From the NCBI RefSeq assembly GCF_000011385.1, contig NC_005125.1, positions 2,046,001 to 2,110,000 on the forward strand: a stretch of 64,000 bases of DNA. Reading direction: 5' to 3'. Below the pieces are notes generated by a model. The model worked only from the letters and a program-made list of their open reading frames with translations. It ran no database searches and had not been told where the DNA came from. Shown here in pieces: positions 1 through 10,785 of this stretch; position 1 is the first letter of the stretch, and every line of letters begins with the position of its first letter. The translations under genes and the position numbers were made by a program. This DNA comes from Gloeobacter violaceus PCC 7421. Its GTDB lineage: Bacteria > Cyanobacteriota > Cyanobacteriia > Gloeobacterales > Gloeobacteraceae.

Positions 1-891
1 ACCTGGGCCTGGGGAGACCGGCTTTTTTGGAACTACGGCAGCGACTACGGTCCGGCGGAAGTGCGCAATGCCTTCGAAGCCGCGGTCTCGGGGGGTGTAC
101 CGTTTTTTGACACCGCCGAACTGTACGGCCTGGGGGAATCGGAGACGCTGCTGGGACGCTTCGAGCGCGAGAGCGGCCAGACGGTGCAGATTGCCACCAA
201 ATATCTGCCCTTGCCCTGGCGCTGGGGTGCCGAGGCGGTCGAAGAGGCGCTCAGCGCGAGCCTGACGCGGCTCGGGCGGGAGCAAGTCGAACTGTATCAA
301 GTGCATTCGCCTTTTAACTTCTTTATGGGAGCCGACACGCTCATGGGCGCTCTTGCCCGCGAGGTAAAGCGCGGCCGGATCGCGGCGGTGGGCGTAAGCA
401 ACTACAGTGCCTCCCAGATGGAGGAGGCCCACGGACGGCTCGCCGCCCAGGGGGTACCTCTGGCGGTCAACCAGGTGCGCTATTCGCTCCTTACGCGCGA
501 AATCGAGACCAACGGCGTGCTCGATACCGCCCGCAGACTCGGGGTGAAGATCCTGGCCTACAGCCCCCTGGCGCAGGGATTGCTCACCGGCAAGTACACC
601 GCCGACTCGCCGCCCGAGGGAGCCCGCCGCCTCGACAACCGCTACAGCCCGAGCGGCCTTGCGGCCATCGCCCCGGTGCTGGAGGTGCTGCGCGACCTGG
701 GCCGAAAGCATGATCGCACCCCGGCCCAGGTCGCCCTCAACTGGCTGGTGGCCCAGGAAGGTGTCATACCGATTCCGGGGGCCAAAACCGCCGCCCAGGC
801 GGAGCAAAATCTTGGTGCCGTCGGTTGGAGCCTTGCTCCTGAGGAAGTCGAACGCCTCAGCGAGGTAAGCCGCCCCTGGCGAGCTGCGTGA
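1..891 (+). CDS. Aldo/keto reductase (5' end cut by window edge)
   Basis: NADPH-dependent aldo/keto reductase of the cytosolic TIM-barrel family. The reading frame is open from base 1 (first residues TWAWGDRLFWNYGSD), so the true start lies outside the window; a GTG at 61 is only an internal codon. The family's catalytic tetrad is visible: Asp and Tyr in FFDTAELYG, Lys in IATKYLP and His in YQVHSPF. The NADPH-binding C-terminal region (IPIPGAKTAAQAEQN) is also intact, and the stop is TGA at 889-891. About 296 residues are visible, so only a short N-terminal piece is missing from a usual length near 310-330. The substrate cannot be told from sequence. Confidence 0.9.
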   Translation, partial: TWAWGDRLFWNYGSDYGPAEVRNAFEAAVSGGVPFFDTAELYGLGESETLLGRFERESGQTVQIATKYLPLPWRWGAEAVEEALSASLTRLGREQVELYQVHSPFNFFMGADTLMGALAREVKRGRIAAVGVSNYSASQMEEAHGRLAAQGVPLAVNQVRYSLLTREIETNGVLDTARRLGVKILAYSPLAQGLLTGKYTADSPPEGARRLDNRYSPSGLAAIAPVLEVLRDLGRKHDRTPAQVALNWLVAQEGVIPIPGAKTAAQAEQNLGAVGWSLAPEEVERLSEVSRPWRAA

Positions 892-1099
892 GATAGCTCA
901 AATCGTTCCTGAAGATAGATTGCTCACAGTGCACCGTTTGGTTATACTCAATCCAGTGGTGCAGGGGCGCTCCTTTGCATGAGCTGCAACCGCTCGCCTG
1001 AAAAGGCGTTTCGGCCTGTCATCCTTGTCGATTTAGGGTTTTTTCCTTGGGCAGTAGCTCTGACATTCCGATAACACTGCTCCTCTAGGAAGAAAGGGT

Positions 1100-1129
1100 C
1101 TCCTTTCGTTCCGATGGGGGGCGAAGGAG
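1100..1129 (+). promoter_or_regulatory. Hairpin covering the mgtE ribosome binding site
   Basis: CTCCTTTCG at 1100-1108 can pair with CGAAGGAG at 1122-1129 with one bulged T. The 3' arm contains most of the Shine-Dalgarno AAGGAGG (1124-1130), which lies 6 bases before the mgtE ATG at 1137. A fold of this kind would hide the ribosome binding site. I could not match the 245-base leader (892-1136) to the M-box Mg2+ riboswitch, so any link to Mg2+ sensing is inference. Confidence 0.4.
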
Positions 1130-1136
1130 GCCTGCG

Positions 1137-2489
<1,353 letters not shown>

Positions 2490-2627
2490 AATCTACTATG
2501 CCGATGAACTTCTCAAGTCAAAAGCAAACACTGCTTTTGAATGCTCCTGCCAGTATGTAGCCCATTTGGCGTAACTACAAGCATTTATGGCGGCTTGAGA
2601 TGTCTTTGCCGTCTGGGGGGTGCTAGC

Positions 2628-2660
2628 ATTGTTCCCCAGATGAACAATTTTTCTTTTTTT
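2628..2660 (+). terminator. Inverted repeat with T-tract after mgtE
   Basis: ATTGTTC at 2628-2634 and GAACAAT at 2642-2648 form a perfect 7-bp inverted repeat with a 7-base loop. It is followed directly by a T-rich tract (2649-2660). This is the layout of an intrinsic terminator for mgtE. The stem is AT-rich and short, and it ends only 10-20 bases before the next ATG (2671), so it could instead be an operator for the ATPase gene. Confidence 0.4.
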
Positions 2661-2670
2661 GAAACAGCAA

Positions 2671-3816
2671 ATGTTTGCCTCGCGTATCGTGCTAAAAAAC
2701 TGGAGGAATTTCCGAGCGGCAGATGTACAACTGACCGACCGCGTTTTCGTTGTCGGGCCAAATGCTTCGGGGAAATCAAATTTTTTAGATGTGTTTCGAT
2801 TTTTGCGTGATATCGCAAAACCGGGCGGAGGCTTGCAAAAAGCAGTTGTTGCGAGAGGCGGCGTATCGAAAATTCGTTGTTTATCTGCCCGCAGAGAACC
2901 CAACATCGAAATTGAAATTCATATTTCAGAATCTGTGAACCGCTCAGCTTTGTGGCGCTATGAGATTGGCGTTAAGCAAGAAACTCGTGGGAACAGGCAA
3001 CCTAAGCTAGCCTATGAGAGAGTGTATAAAGAAGACAAGTTAATTCTGGACAGGCCTGACGAATTCGATAAAAATGATGATGTTCGATTAACCCAAACAC
3101 ATCTAGAGCAAATTGTAGCAAATTTGTCGTTTAGAGACATCGCAAAATTCTTTGAATCAGTACTTTACTTACACCTTGTTCCTCAGCTACTTCGTCATCC
3201 CGAGGCTTTTTCTGGGCCAGCAATTCCAGAAGATCCATTTGGGAGGAGTTTCTTAGAGCGGGTTGCAAAAACCCCTGAAAAAACTCGCAGGGCGCGTTTA
3301 CTCAAAATTGAGGAAGCTTTAAAGTTTGCCGTTCCACAGCTTAAAAAACTTTCTGATGTCAGAGACGAACTCGGTGTGCCACATTTAGAAGCCGTTTATG
3401 AACATTGGCGCCCGAATGCTGGAAAACAGAGAGAAGACCAGTTTTCTGACGGAACTTTAAGATTAATTGGGTTGTTTTGGGCTTTGCTTGAAACTGATTC
3501 ACTGCTTTTACTGGAAGAGCCTGAACTCTCCTTGAATTCAGGTATCGTCAGTAGGCTCCCAAGTATTATGTATCGCTTGCAAAGACAAAAAAGGAGGCAG
3601 GTGGTAATCAGTACCCATAGTTACGAGCTCCTTTCTGATCAAGGAATTAGTCCTGATGAAGTTTTAATTTTATCGCCTAGTAGCGAAGGCACAACTATTA
3701 GCGTTGCTTCGTCAATCAAAGAAGTCGAGTTGTTGCTTGACAAAGGCTTGACAATTGCTGATGCGGTGCTTCCCAGAACTGTGCCTCAAGGTGTTGAACA
3801 GCTTACATTTCTCTAA
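2671..3816 (+). CDS. AAA/ABC-type P-loop ATPase, OLD/SMC-like, defence-type
   Basis: Soluble ATPase of 381 residues. An SMC/OLD-like N-terminus (RIVLKNWRNFRAADVQL) leads into a Walker A loop GPNASGKSN (about 29-37). The C-terminal half carries FSDGTLRLIGLF (signature-like), Walker B LLLLEEPELSLNSG and the switch His in VVISTHSYELL. A TTG at 2659 also opens the frame, but I prefer the ATG at 2671 because the family motif starts right after it. Its stop and the next gene's start share a base (TAATG at 3814-3818), so the two are translationally coupled. Base composition is clearly AT-richer than in the flanking mgtE and aspS, which suggests recent transfer. ATPases paired with a TOPRIM protein occur in OLD, PARIS and Gabija-type phage defence; this exact pair is unnamed to me. 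Confidence 0.85.
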   Translation: MFASRIVLKNWRNFRAADVQLTDRVFVVGPNASGKSNFLDVFRFLRDIAKPGGGLQKAVVARGGVSKIRCLSARREPNIEIEIHISESVNRSALWRYEIGVKQETRGNRQPKLAYERVYKEDKLILDRPDEFDKNDDVRLTQTHLEQIVANLSFRDIAKFFESVLYLHLVPQLLRHPEAFSGPAIPEDPFGRSFLERVAKTPEKTRRARLLKIEEALKFAVPQLKKLSDVRDELGVPHLEAVYEHWRPNAGKQREDQFSDGTLRLIGLFWALLETDSLLLLEEPELSLNSGIVSRLPSIMYRLQRQKRRQVVISTHSYELLSDQGISPDEVLILSPSSEGTTISVASSIKEVELLLDKGLTIADAVLPRTVPQGVEQLTFL

Positions 3817-4424
3817 TGTCCAGCGAAATACTCATGAACATTGCAGTCGAGGATCTGTTGAGCGAAGCAGTATTGCGTTCTTTGCTTTCTCAAATAGGTC
3901 GAGAGTTTATTATTCCAACGTGTTATGGCTTGAGAGGTGCAGATTATTTAAAGCAAAGATTGATTGGATTTAATAATGCTGCAAAGGCGATTCCTTATCT
4001 TGTTGTTGTAGATTTAGATGCTCACCTGTGCCCTTTAGCTTTATTGAGAAATTGGCAAAGATTTGAGAGACATCCTAACTTTCTATTTAGGATAGCTGTA
4101 AAAGAAATTGAAGCCTGGATTTTAGCTGATCGCGAAAGCTTTGCAAAGTGGTTAGGAGTCTTAGCACAAAGTATACCAGAAGAGGTAGATAGCATTCCCA
4201 AACCCAAGGAGTTTTTGGTAAGCCTAGCTAAGAAAAGTAATCGCCGTAATTTGCGCGAAGATCTTGTGCCTGCAAAAGGTAGTATTGCGAAGGTTGGCAA
4301 AGGGTATAACGCTGTCCTTAGTGAGTTTGTAAGTCAACACTGGAAGCTCACTAATGCTGTTAACTACTCCCCGAGTCTGATGAGAGCGAAGAATGCACTA
4401 GTGAACTTTCAGCCTTCGACTTGA
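3816..4424 (+). CDS. TOPRIM-like protein coupled to the ATPase
   Basis: A 202-residue soluble protein starting at an ATG that overlaps the ATPase stop by one base. Its pattern is TOPRIM-like: an acidic residue near the N-terminus (Glu12 in IAVEDLLSEAVL), then a hydrophobic strand ending in an acidic pair (VVVDLDAH, Asp66 and Asp68), then a conserved-looking RIAVKEIEAWILAD. In related families these acids bind Mg2+ for nucleic-acid cleavage. It may belong near DUF4276/RloB-like proteins, but I cannot confirm this. The AT-rich composition matches the ATPase gene and not the surroundings. With the ATPase it probably forms a two-gene effector system; a phage or plasmid trigger is inference. Confidence 0.65.
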   Translation: MSSEILMNIAVEDLLSEAVLRSLLSQIGREFIIPTCYGLRGADYLKQRLIGFNNAAKAIPYLVVVDLDAHLCPLALLRNWQRFERHPNFLFRIAVKEIEAWILADRESFAKWLGVLAQSIPEEVDSIPKPKEFLVSLAKKSNRRNLREDLVPAKGSIAKVGKGYNAVLSEFVSQHWKLTNAVNYSPSLMRAKNALVNFQPST

Positions 4425-4433
4425 ATAAGCGCT

Positions 4434-6221
<1,788 letters not shown>

Positions 6222-6338
6222 GGAAGAAGCGAGTGCAGTTTTTCCATGATAGACCCGGGCAGTCACAAACCTTTATCTTCGGCATCGGCTGCCCAGGAGC
6301 GGCCGGTTCGTTCGACAGAAAACGCTACGATAACCCTC

Positions 6339-6839
6339 ATGAAGCCACTACAACGTCGCGCACTTTGGGCGGGATTGGCCCTGTCGCTGTGGACGATGCC
6401 CGCGCCGGCCCAGCAGGCGGGACAACCCCAACGCCTAACCGTCGAAGCGCAGGTCACCTTCGGCAAGCAGACCTTCAAACTGGAGGTGGCGCGCACGGTG
6501 CAGCAGCAGGCGATAGGCCTGATGTTCCGCGCCCAGATGCCCGCCGATCGGGGAATGCTCTTTATCTTCGAGCCGCCCCGACCGGCCGCCTTCTGGATGC
6601 GCAATACGTTGATTCCCCTCGACATGGTCTTTGCCTACCGGGGCACCATCGTCTATATCGCCGCCGACGTGCCGCCCTGCAAGGTGGAGCGCTGCCCGAC
6701 CTACGGCCCGCAGAGCGGCACCGACGTCGATCAGGTGCTCGAATTCAACGCCGGAACGGCCTCCAGATTGCAACTGAAGACCGGCGACCGGGTGAAAATC
6801 GAATTTGTCGGTCCCGGCGCGTTCTTGAATCCGCAATAG
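6339..6839 (+). CDS. Secreted DUF192 family protein
   Basis: A 166-residue protein with an N-terminal signal peptide (basic MKPLQRRALW, hydrophobic core, cleavage likely after the APAQQ region). One DUF192 domain follows: EVARTVQQQAIGLMFRAQMP, then the family hallmark FWMRNTLIPLDMVF and a C-terminal GDRVKIEF. The biochemical role of DUF192 is unknown; it is probably periplasmic or surface-exposed. The start is the first ATG in frame ahead of the signal peptide. It is divergent from aspS and lies 45 bases before the allophycocyanin gene, so the two could share a transcript. Confidence 0.85.
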   Translation: MKPLQRRALWAGLALSLWTMPAPAQQAGQPQRLTVEAQVTFGKQTFKLEVARTVQQQAIGLMFRAQMPADRGMLFIFEPPRPAAFWMRNTLIPLDMVFAYRGTIVYIAADVPPCKVERCPTYGPQSGTDVDQVLEFNAGTASRLQLKTGDRVKIEFVGPGAFLNPQ

Positions 6840-6884
6840 GGGTTACACTCGTGCGCAGGAGAACCTGTTCAGCACCACTGACAT

Positions 6885-7370
6885 ATGAAAGACGCCATCA
6901 GCACGGTCATCGCCAAGTACGACTCCCAGGGCAAATACTTCGATAACGCCGCGGTCGATCAGCTCAAAGCCTACTTTGCGACCGGTGAACTGCGGGTGCG
7001 CTCGGCGGCGGCGATCAGCGCCAACGCCCAATCGATCATCAAAGAAGCGACCGCCAAGGCATTGCTCTACAGCAGCCTGACGCGCACCGGCGGCAACATG
7101 TACTACGCCCGCCGCTTCGCCGCCTGCATCCGCGACATGGAGTACTTCCTGCGCTACGCGACTTTTGCGATGGTGGCCGGCGACACCAGCCTGCTCGACG
7201 AGTACGTTCTCAATGGTCTCAAGGAGACCTACACCTCTTTGGGCGTGCCGATCGACGCTACCGTCAAGGGTATCAACGCCCTGCGCGAGGTGGTGGCTTC
7301 GGTAGTCGGGCCGGAGGCGGCGGGCGAAGCGAGCAAGTACTTCGACCACCTGGCGAAGGGCCTGCAGTAA
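6885..7370 (+). CDS. apcB: Allophycocyanin beta-type subunit (isolated copy)
   Basis: Phycobilisome core subunit of 161 residues, exactly the ApcB length. The [13 protein letters not shown] stretch, Asn71 (the methylated Asn in GGNMYYARR) and the phycocyanobilin-binding Cys81 ([13 protein letters not shown]) are all present. It differs from typical ApcB at several otherwise constant sites (RTGG for RPGG, YYARRF for TTRRY), so it may be a paralogue or an ApcF-like variant; it lacks the extra length of ApcF. There is no apcA or linker gene beside it. It is followed by a possible hairpin terminator at 7389-7409. Confidence 0.85.
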
Positions 7371-7388
7371 CTTCAGGGCTGTTTCACC

Positions 7389-7409
7389 GCCGCCTGCGGT
7401 GTGGGCGGC
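7389..7409. terminator. Hairpin between convergent genes
   Basis: GCCGCC at 7389-7394 pairs with GGCGGC at 7404-7409 across a 9-base loop. It sits in the 42-base gap between the converging apcB-like and beta-propeller genes. There is no strong T-tract on either strand, so termination efficiency is uncertain. Confidence 0.3.
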
Positions 7410-7412
7410 AAA

Positions 7413-9074
7413 TTACCTTTGGAACTGATACAGCACGTTCGTCTTGTCGCCTGTCACGTAGACGGTGCCGCGCTTACCTAGGGCCACACCGTTGAAGACG
7501 TAGGTGGATGGAGTGCCGGGTATGCCTTCGAGGCCGATGGGCAGATTGTTGATGAGGGTCGTCGCTTCTCCAGTTTCGGGATGCACCCGCGACAGACGGC
7601 CTGCCCCGCTTTCAACGACCAGCAACTGACCGTCGGGTTCCACCGCCAGCCCCTCCGGTGCCGCCAATCCACTGGCGACGGTGAGCGGAGGGTTCAACAG
7701 CTGCCCATCCGCCACCACTTGCAAAAGCTTGCCCGAGGCGCGATCGCTCACCCAGAGATCATCGGCGGTTGCCGCCAGACCCGCCGGTTCGCCCAGACTG
7801 TCAGCCAGCGTCTCCCGCTGGTTCGGATCGGCGGCTTTGGCCCGGATCACGGTGCCGCTGCCCAGTTCGGCCACGATCAGATCGCCTTGAAAGCGAATCG
7901 CATTTAAGGGCGCAGCGAAGCTGTAGCTTCCGACAATCGCCCTGGCGGCCGGATCCCAGATTTGGACCGTGTTGCCGAACCAGGAGGAGAGCAGCAGATT
8001 GTTGCCGTCGGGAGCGACGGTAAACGGCGAGGAGAGCGCTGACACCCCAATGAGCGATCTTTCCACGCTCAACTGTCGGCCCTGCACGTTTCCAAATTCG
8101 CGCAAAGCGGTCCAGTCGGCCACGAACACCGATTCGCCACCGTCGGCGCGCGGCACCACAGCTACCCCACCGGGAGCAATCAGGCCACCCTCAATTACCG
8201 GGCGAACCCGGCCGTCGGCGAGAATTTCGACCACGAAGCCGTCCACAGCACTGGAGACGAACAGGCGATCCTGGGCGTCGAAGGCCAGGTTGTCCAGACC
8301 GGGGGGAAGTACAGCGATCACTTGCTTCTGAGCGCTACCGGGAGCGACGCGGACGATCTCGCCGGTGGCCAGGTCCACGACAAACAGGCGCCCTTTTGAA
8401 TCGAATTTGGCGGCCACCGGAAAGCCGAACCCCTCGGCCACAGGGGTGATCGCCCCCGTCTCGACATCGATACGGGCCACCTGGCCTTTGAACATGATTG
8501 GGCTATACAAAAAGCCGTCCGGTCCAAAGTCAAACGCGTTGGGGCCGCCGAAATTCGAAGCAATTAGCCGTGGGGATTTTATCCCTTCGGGATCCAGTTC
8601 GTACAGGGCGTCGCCAAAGAAGGACAGACCGACAAACAGCCGCCCGTCCGGCGAGAACGTCACGGGATTGACGCCGCTGGGCAGCACCGCCACGGTGCGC
8701 TTGGTGCCGTCGGGTGCCAGGCGGCCGACTTCGCCAGTGAGAATCGACGTCCAGTACAGCGAGCCGTCCGGGCCGAAGGTGATGTCGTCCGGCCCTTCCA
8801 CCCCCTGGGTCGGACCGAAGCGCTCAAGGATGGCGCCGGTGCGGGAGCCGGCCCGAACGACTTCCCGGCCGCGCAGGCTGGCAATGTGCAACTGGTCTTT
8901 GCTGTCGAAGGTCAGGCCGTTGGCGCCGTGAAGCGGCCCGCCGCGCACCAGCACCGAGGATGCGGTCTGCGCCTCGGTGGGTTTGGCGATTAGCCAGGCG
9001 GCTGCCAGCATTACAGCGCAGGCGGGAGCGAACCACTTTTTCAGCGTTCGCGCTTGGACATTTGCGTTGTGCAT
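7413..9074 (-). CDS. Secreted NHL/SMP-30-type beta-propeller protein
   Basis: A 553-residue protein with a signal peptide (KKWFAPACAVMLAAAWLIA, cleavage near TEAQTA). The rest is a run of about 45-residue repeats with blade signatures such as FGPDGSLYWTS, FSPDGRLFVGLS, FGPDGFLYSP, FDSKGRLFVVD and VEPDGQLLVVESG, typical of NHL, SMP-30 or virginiamycin-lyase-like propellers. No catalytic residues can be assigned. It probably acts in the periplasm or outside, as a binding scaffold or lactonase-like enzyme. The ATG at 9074 has a good AAGGAG upstream. It is divergent from the acidic glycine-zipper gene. Confidence 0.8.
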   Translation of the reverse strand: MHNANVQARTLKKWFAPACAVMLAAAWLIAKPTEAQTASSVLVRGGPLHGANGLTFDSKDQLHIASLRGREVVRAGSRTGAILERFGPTQGVEGPDDITFGPDGSLYWTSILTGEVGRLAPDGTKRTVAVLPSGVNPVTFSPDGRLFVGLSFFGDALYELDPEGIKSPRLIASNFGGPNAFDFGPDGFLYSPIMFKGQVARIDVETGAITPVAEGFGFPVAAKFDSKGRLFVVDLATGEIVRVAPGSAQKQVIAVLPPGLDNLAFDAQDRLFVSSAVDGFVVEILADGRVRPVIEGGLIAPGGVAVVPRADGGESVFVADWTALREFGNVQGRQLSVERSLIGVSALSSPFTVAPDGNNLLLSSWFGNTVQIWDPAARAIVGSYSFAAPLNAIRFQGDLIVAELGSGTVIRAKAADPNQRETLADSLGEPAGLAATADDLWVSDRASGKLLQVVADGQLLNPPLTVASGLAAPEGLAVEPDGQLLVVESGAGRLSRVHPETGEATTLINNLPIGLEGIPGTPSTYVFNGVALGKRGTVYVTGDKTNVLYQFQR

Positions 9075-9121
9075 GTCTTACTCCTTTGAATAAACGTCAG
9101 TTACTTCGAGCCTAAGCAGCA

Positions 9122-9150
9122 TTGCCGACTGAGAAATTTTCTGTTAATAT
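9122..9150 (+). promoter_or_regulatory. Possible sigma70-type promoter for the 9178 gene
   Basis: TTGCCG (9122-9127) and TAATAT (9145-9150) are 17 bases apart and resemble -35 and -10 elements, giving a start near 9157, about 20 bases before the GTG at 9178. Matches to consensus are only partial. The 103-base divergent region contains nothing else I recognise. Confidence 0.25.
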
Positions 9151-9177
9151 GCTGACAATTCTTGCTTTGCTTGAACT

Positions 9178-10767
9178 GTGGACATCCATACCAATGGACA
9201 GGATGATGCCAGCCTCGAAGAATCGGCAGGGTTTGAGAACTCCTATCCGCCAGAGGAACCGGACACGGGCGATACCGGGCTATTGGCAGCCGCTATCGGC
9301 CCCGGCGACGCCCAGGGGGAGGATGCTTTTGGCGGCGTGAGCGCTTATAGCCTCCAAGCGGACAGCGCCGACCAAGCCAGCGACGCCGCTGCTTTTTTCG
9401 GCACCATGCCCAATCCGCAGCCATGGAGCAGCCAGGGCTGGGATGACTGCCAGAGCATCCCTGATCAGTGGAGCGCGCCGCACCAGGCTGAGCCACCTTT
9501 TGCGGATCCGGCGGCCGATGCCTTGGCTGAGGGAGCAGCAGCCTTTGCGACTGGCGATGACATTGCCGATTTTTGGGCGAATGCGGACGGCGGCGAGCCC
9601 TTCACTGATAATGCCACCGTGGTTGCAAGCACCTGGGAAGCGAACACTGTGTCCTGGGAGGGGGCATCGCAAAATCCTTCTCAAGATGCCGTCGCCGCAG
9701 AGGCAGAGGCGCCGACTGGCGACACTTTCGCGGATAGCGAAGTGTCGGAGGCATCCTTAGGCATCGACAACGATAACGAGACTGTCGCCGGTAGTGACGA
9801 CTGGGTGAACTGGGAGGCGTTGTCCGTGTGGGCGGCCACCGAGAAGAGCGATGGGGAAAGTCAGGAAGATTGGGCAGCCGACAGCGCACCGCTCGACGTG
9901 CAGGAAGGCAGTGGTTTTGAGAAGGCGCGAGTGTTGCAGGCTCAACTGAGGGTCGAGGTGGAAGGAGTGGGTGGCGAGGAGTCGCCCGGCCCTGAAGCGG
10001 AGTCAGTCCCTGAGTGGCTCACTGATGTGGGCAAAGCGGGTCTGACGGGCCTGGGTTTGGTGCAGGAGCTGACCTACCCGATTTGGAAGCAGTTTGAGGA
10101 ACCGCAGGGCAAACCCAAAAACTTCAACCTGTCGTTTCGGGACATCTCCGGTTTTCCGAAGCCGACCGGCCAGGTCTACATCAACCGGATAGATTCTTTG
10201 ACCGGCCATCCGACCCAGTGGAAAGGTCTGCGGTTGGACTTTGGGCCCTTTCCGCCCAAAGATCCAATCACCAGGCAAAATAACATAGACCCGGCGACTG
10301 GAAAGAAAATGTACAAAGTCGGCTGGCATTGGAACCAGGGCGGTGCTTGGACAGCTTTCGGCATTGAAAATCATACGGAAATCAAAACTGGGACCTTCCC
10401 GGAAATCCTCGGTCGCACTTTGGAGAAGGCGAAACCGCTCGGCCGGGCGGCACTGGTGGGTGGGGTGTTTCTCGATGCTTGGGCGATGGGCAGTGCAATC
10501 CACACCGGTTTGCACAGCGGTGAGTGGGACCCTGCCGTCGTCGAAGGAGCCCGCATAACAGGCGGGTGGGCAGGCGGCTGGGCGGCGGCACAAGTGGGGG
10601 GAGGTCTCGGTGCCACCCTCGGCACCACTATACTGCCCGGTGTCGGTACGATCGTCGGGGGAGCGGTGGGCGGTCTGGCAGGGGGAGCGATGGGGTATTT
10701 GGGCGGTTCAGCACTGGGGCAGAGCGCAGCAGAACGAGCTACAGGCTCTCCACGGCCACAACCCTAG
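9178..10767 (+). CDS. Large acidic protein with C-terminal glycine zipper, unknown function
   Basis: A 529-residue protein that I do not recognise. Residues 1 to about 275 are very rich in Asp, Glu, Ala and Trp and look disordered. The middle (about 285-410) is more ordered (NFNLSFRDISGFPKPTG, WHWNQGGAWTAFGIENHTEIKTG). The last 90 residues contain dense GxxxG repeats (GGWAGGWAAAQVGGGLGATL, then VGGAVGGLAGGAMGYLGG), a glycine zipper able to insert in membranes. There are no cysteines and no signal peptide. The start is GTG because a stop lies two codons upstream in frame and no ATG fits. It is linked to the pentapeptide-repeat gene 18 bases downstream. A toxin or effector role is possible, but the evidence is only architectural. 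Confidence 0.6.
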   Translation: MDIHTNGQDDASLEESAGFENSYPPEEPDTGDTGLLAAAIGPGDAQGEDAFGGVSAYSLQADSADQASDAAAFFGTMPNPQPWSSQGWDDCQSIPDQWSAPHQAEPPFADPAADALAEGAAAFATGDDIADFWANADGGEPFTDNATVVASTWEANTVSWEGASQNPSQDAVAAEAEAPTGDTFADSEVSEASLGIDNDNETVAGSDDWVNWEALSVWAATEKSDGESQEDWAADSAPLDVQEGSGFEKARVLQAQLRVEVEGVGGEESPGPEAESVPEWLTDVGKAGLTGLGLVQELTYPIWKQFEEPQGKPKNFNLSFRDISGFPKPTGQVYINRIDSLTGHPTQWKGLRLDFGPFPPKDPITRQNNIDPATGKKMYKVGWHWNQGGAWTAFGIENHTEIKTGTFPEILGRTLEKAKPLGRAALVGGVFLDAWAMGSAIHTGLHSGEWDPAVVEGARITGGWAGGWAAAQVGGGLGATLGTTILPGVGTIVGGAVGGLAGGAMGYLGGSALGQSAAERATGSPRPQP

Positions 10768-10785
10768 CCAAGGAGGCGTAGAGGG

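Noticed and set aside
892-1136. M-box (ykoK) Mg2+ riboswitch upstream of mgtE
   Set aside because: I could not find the conserved M-box core; only a local hairpin over the ribosome binding site is supported.
6885-7370. Calling the gene apcF or apcD
   Set aside because: The length of 161 and the [13 protein letters not shown] stretch fit ApcB; ApcF is longer and ApcD has a different N-terminus.
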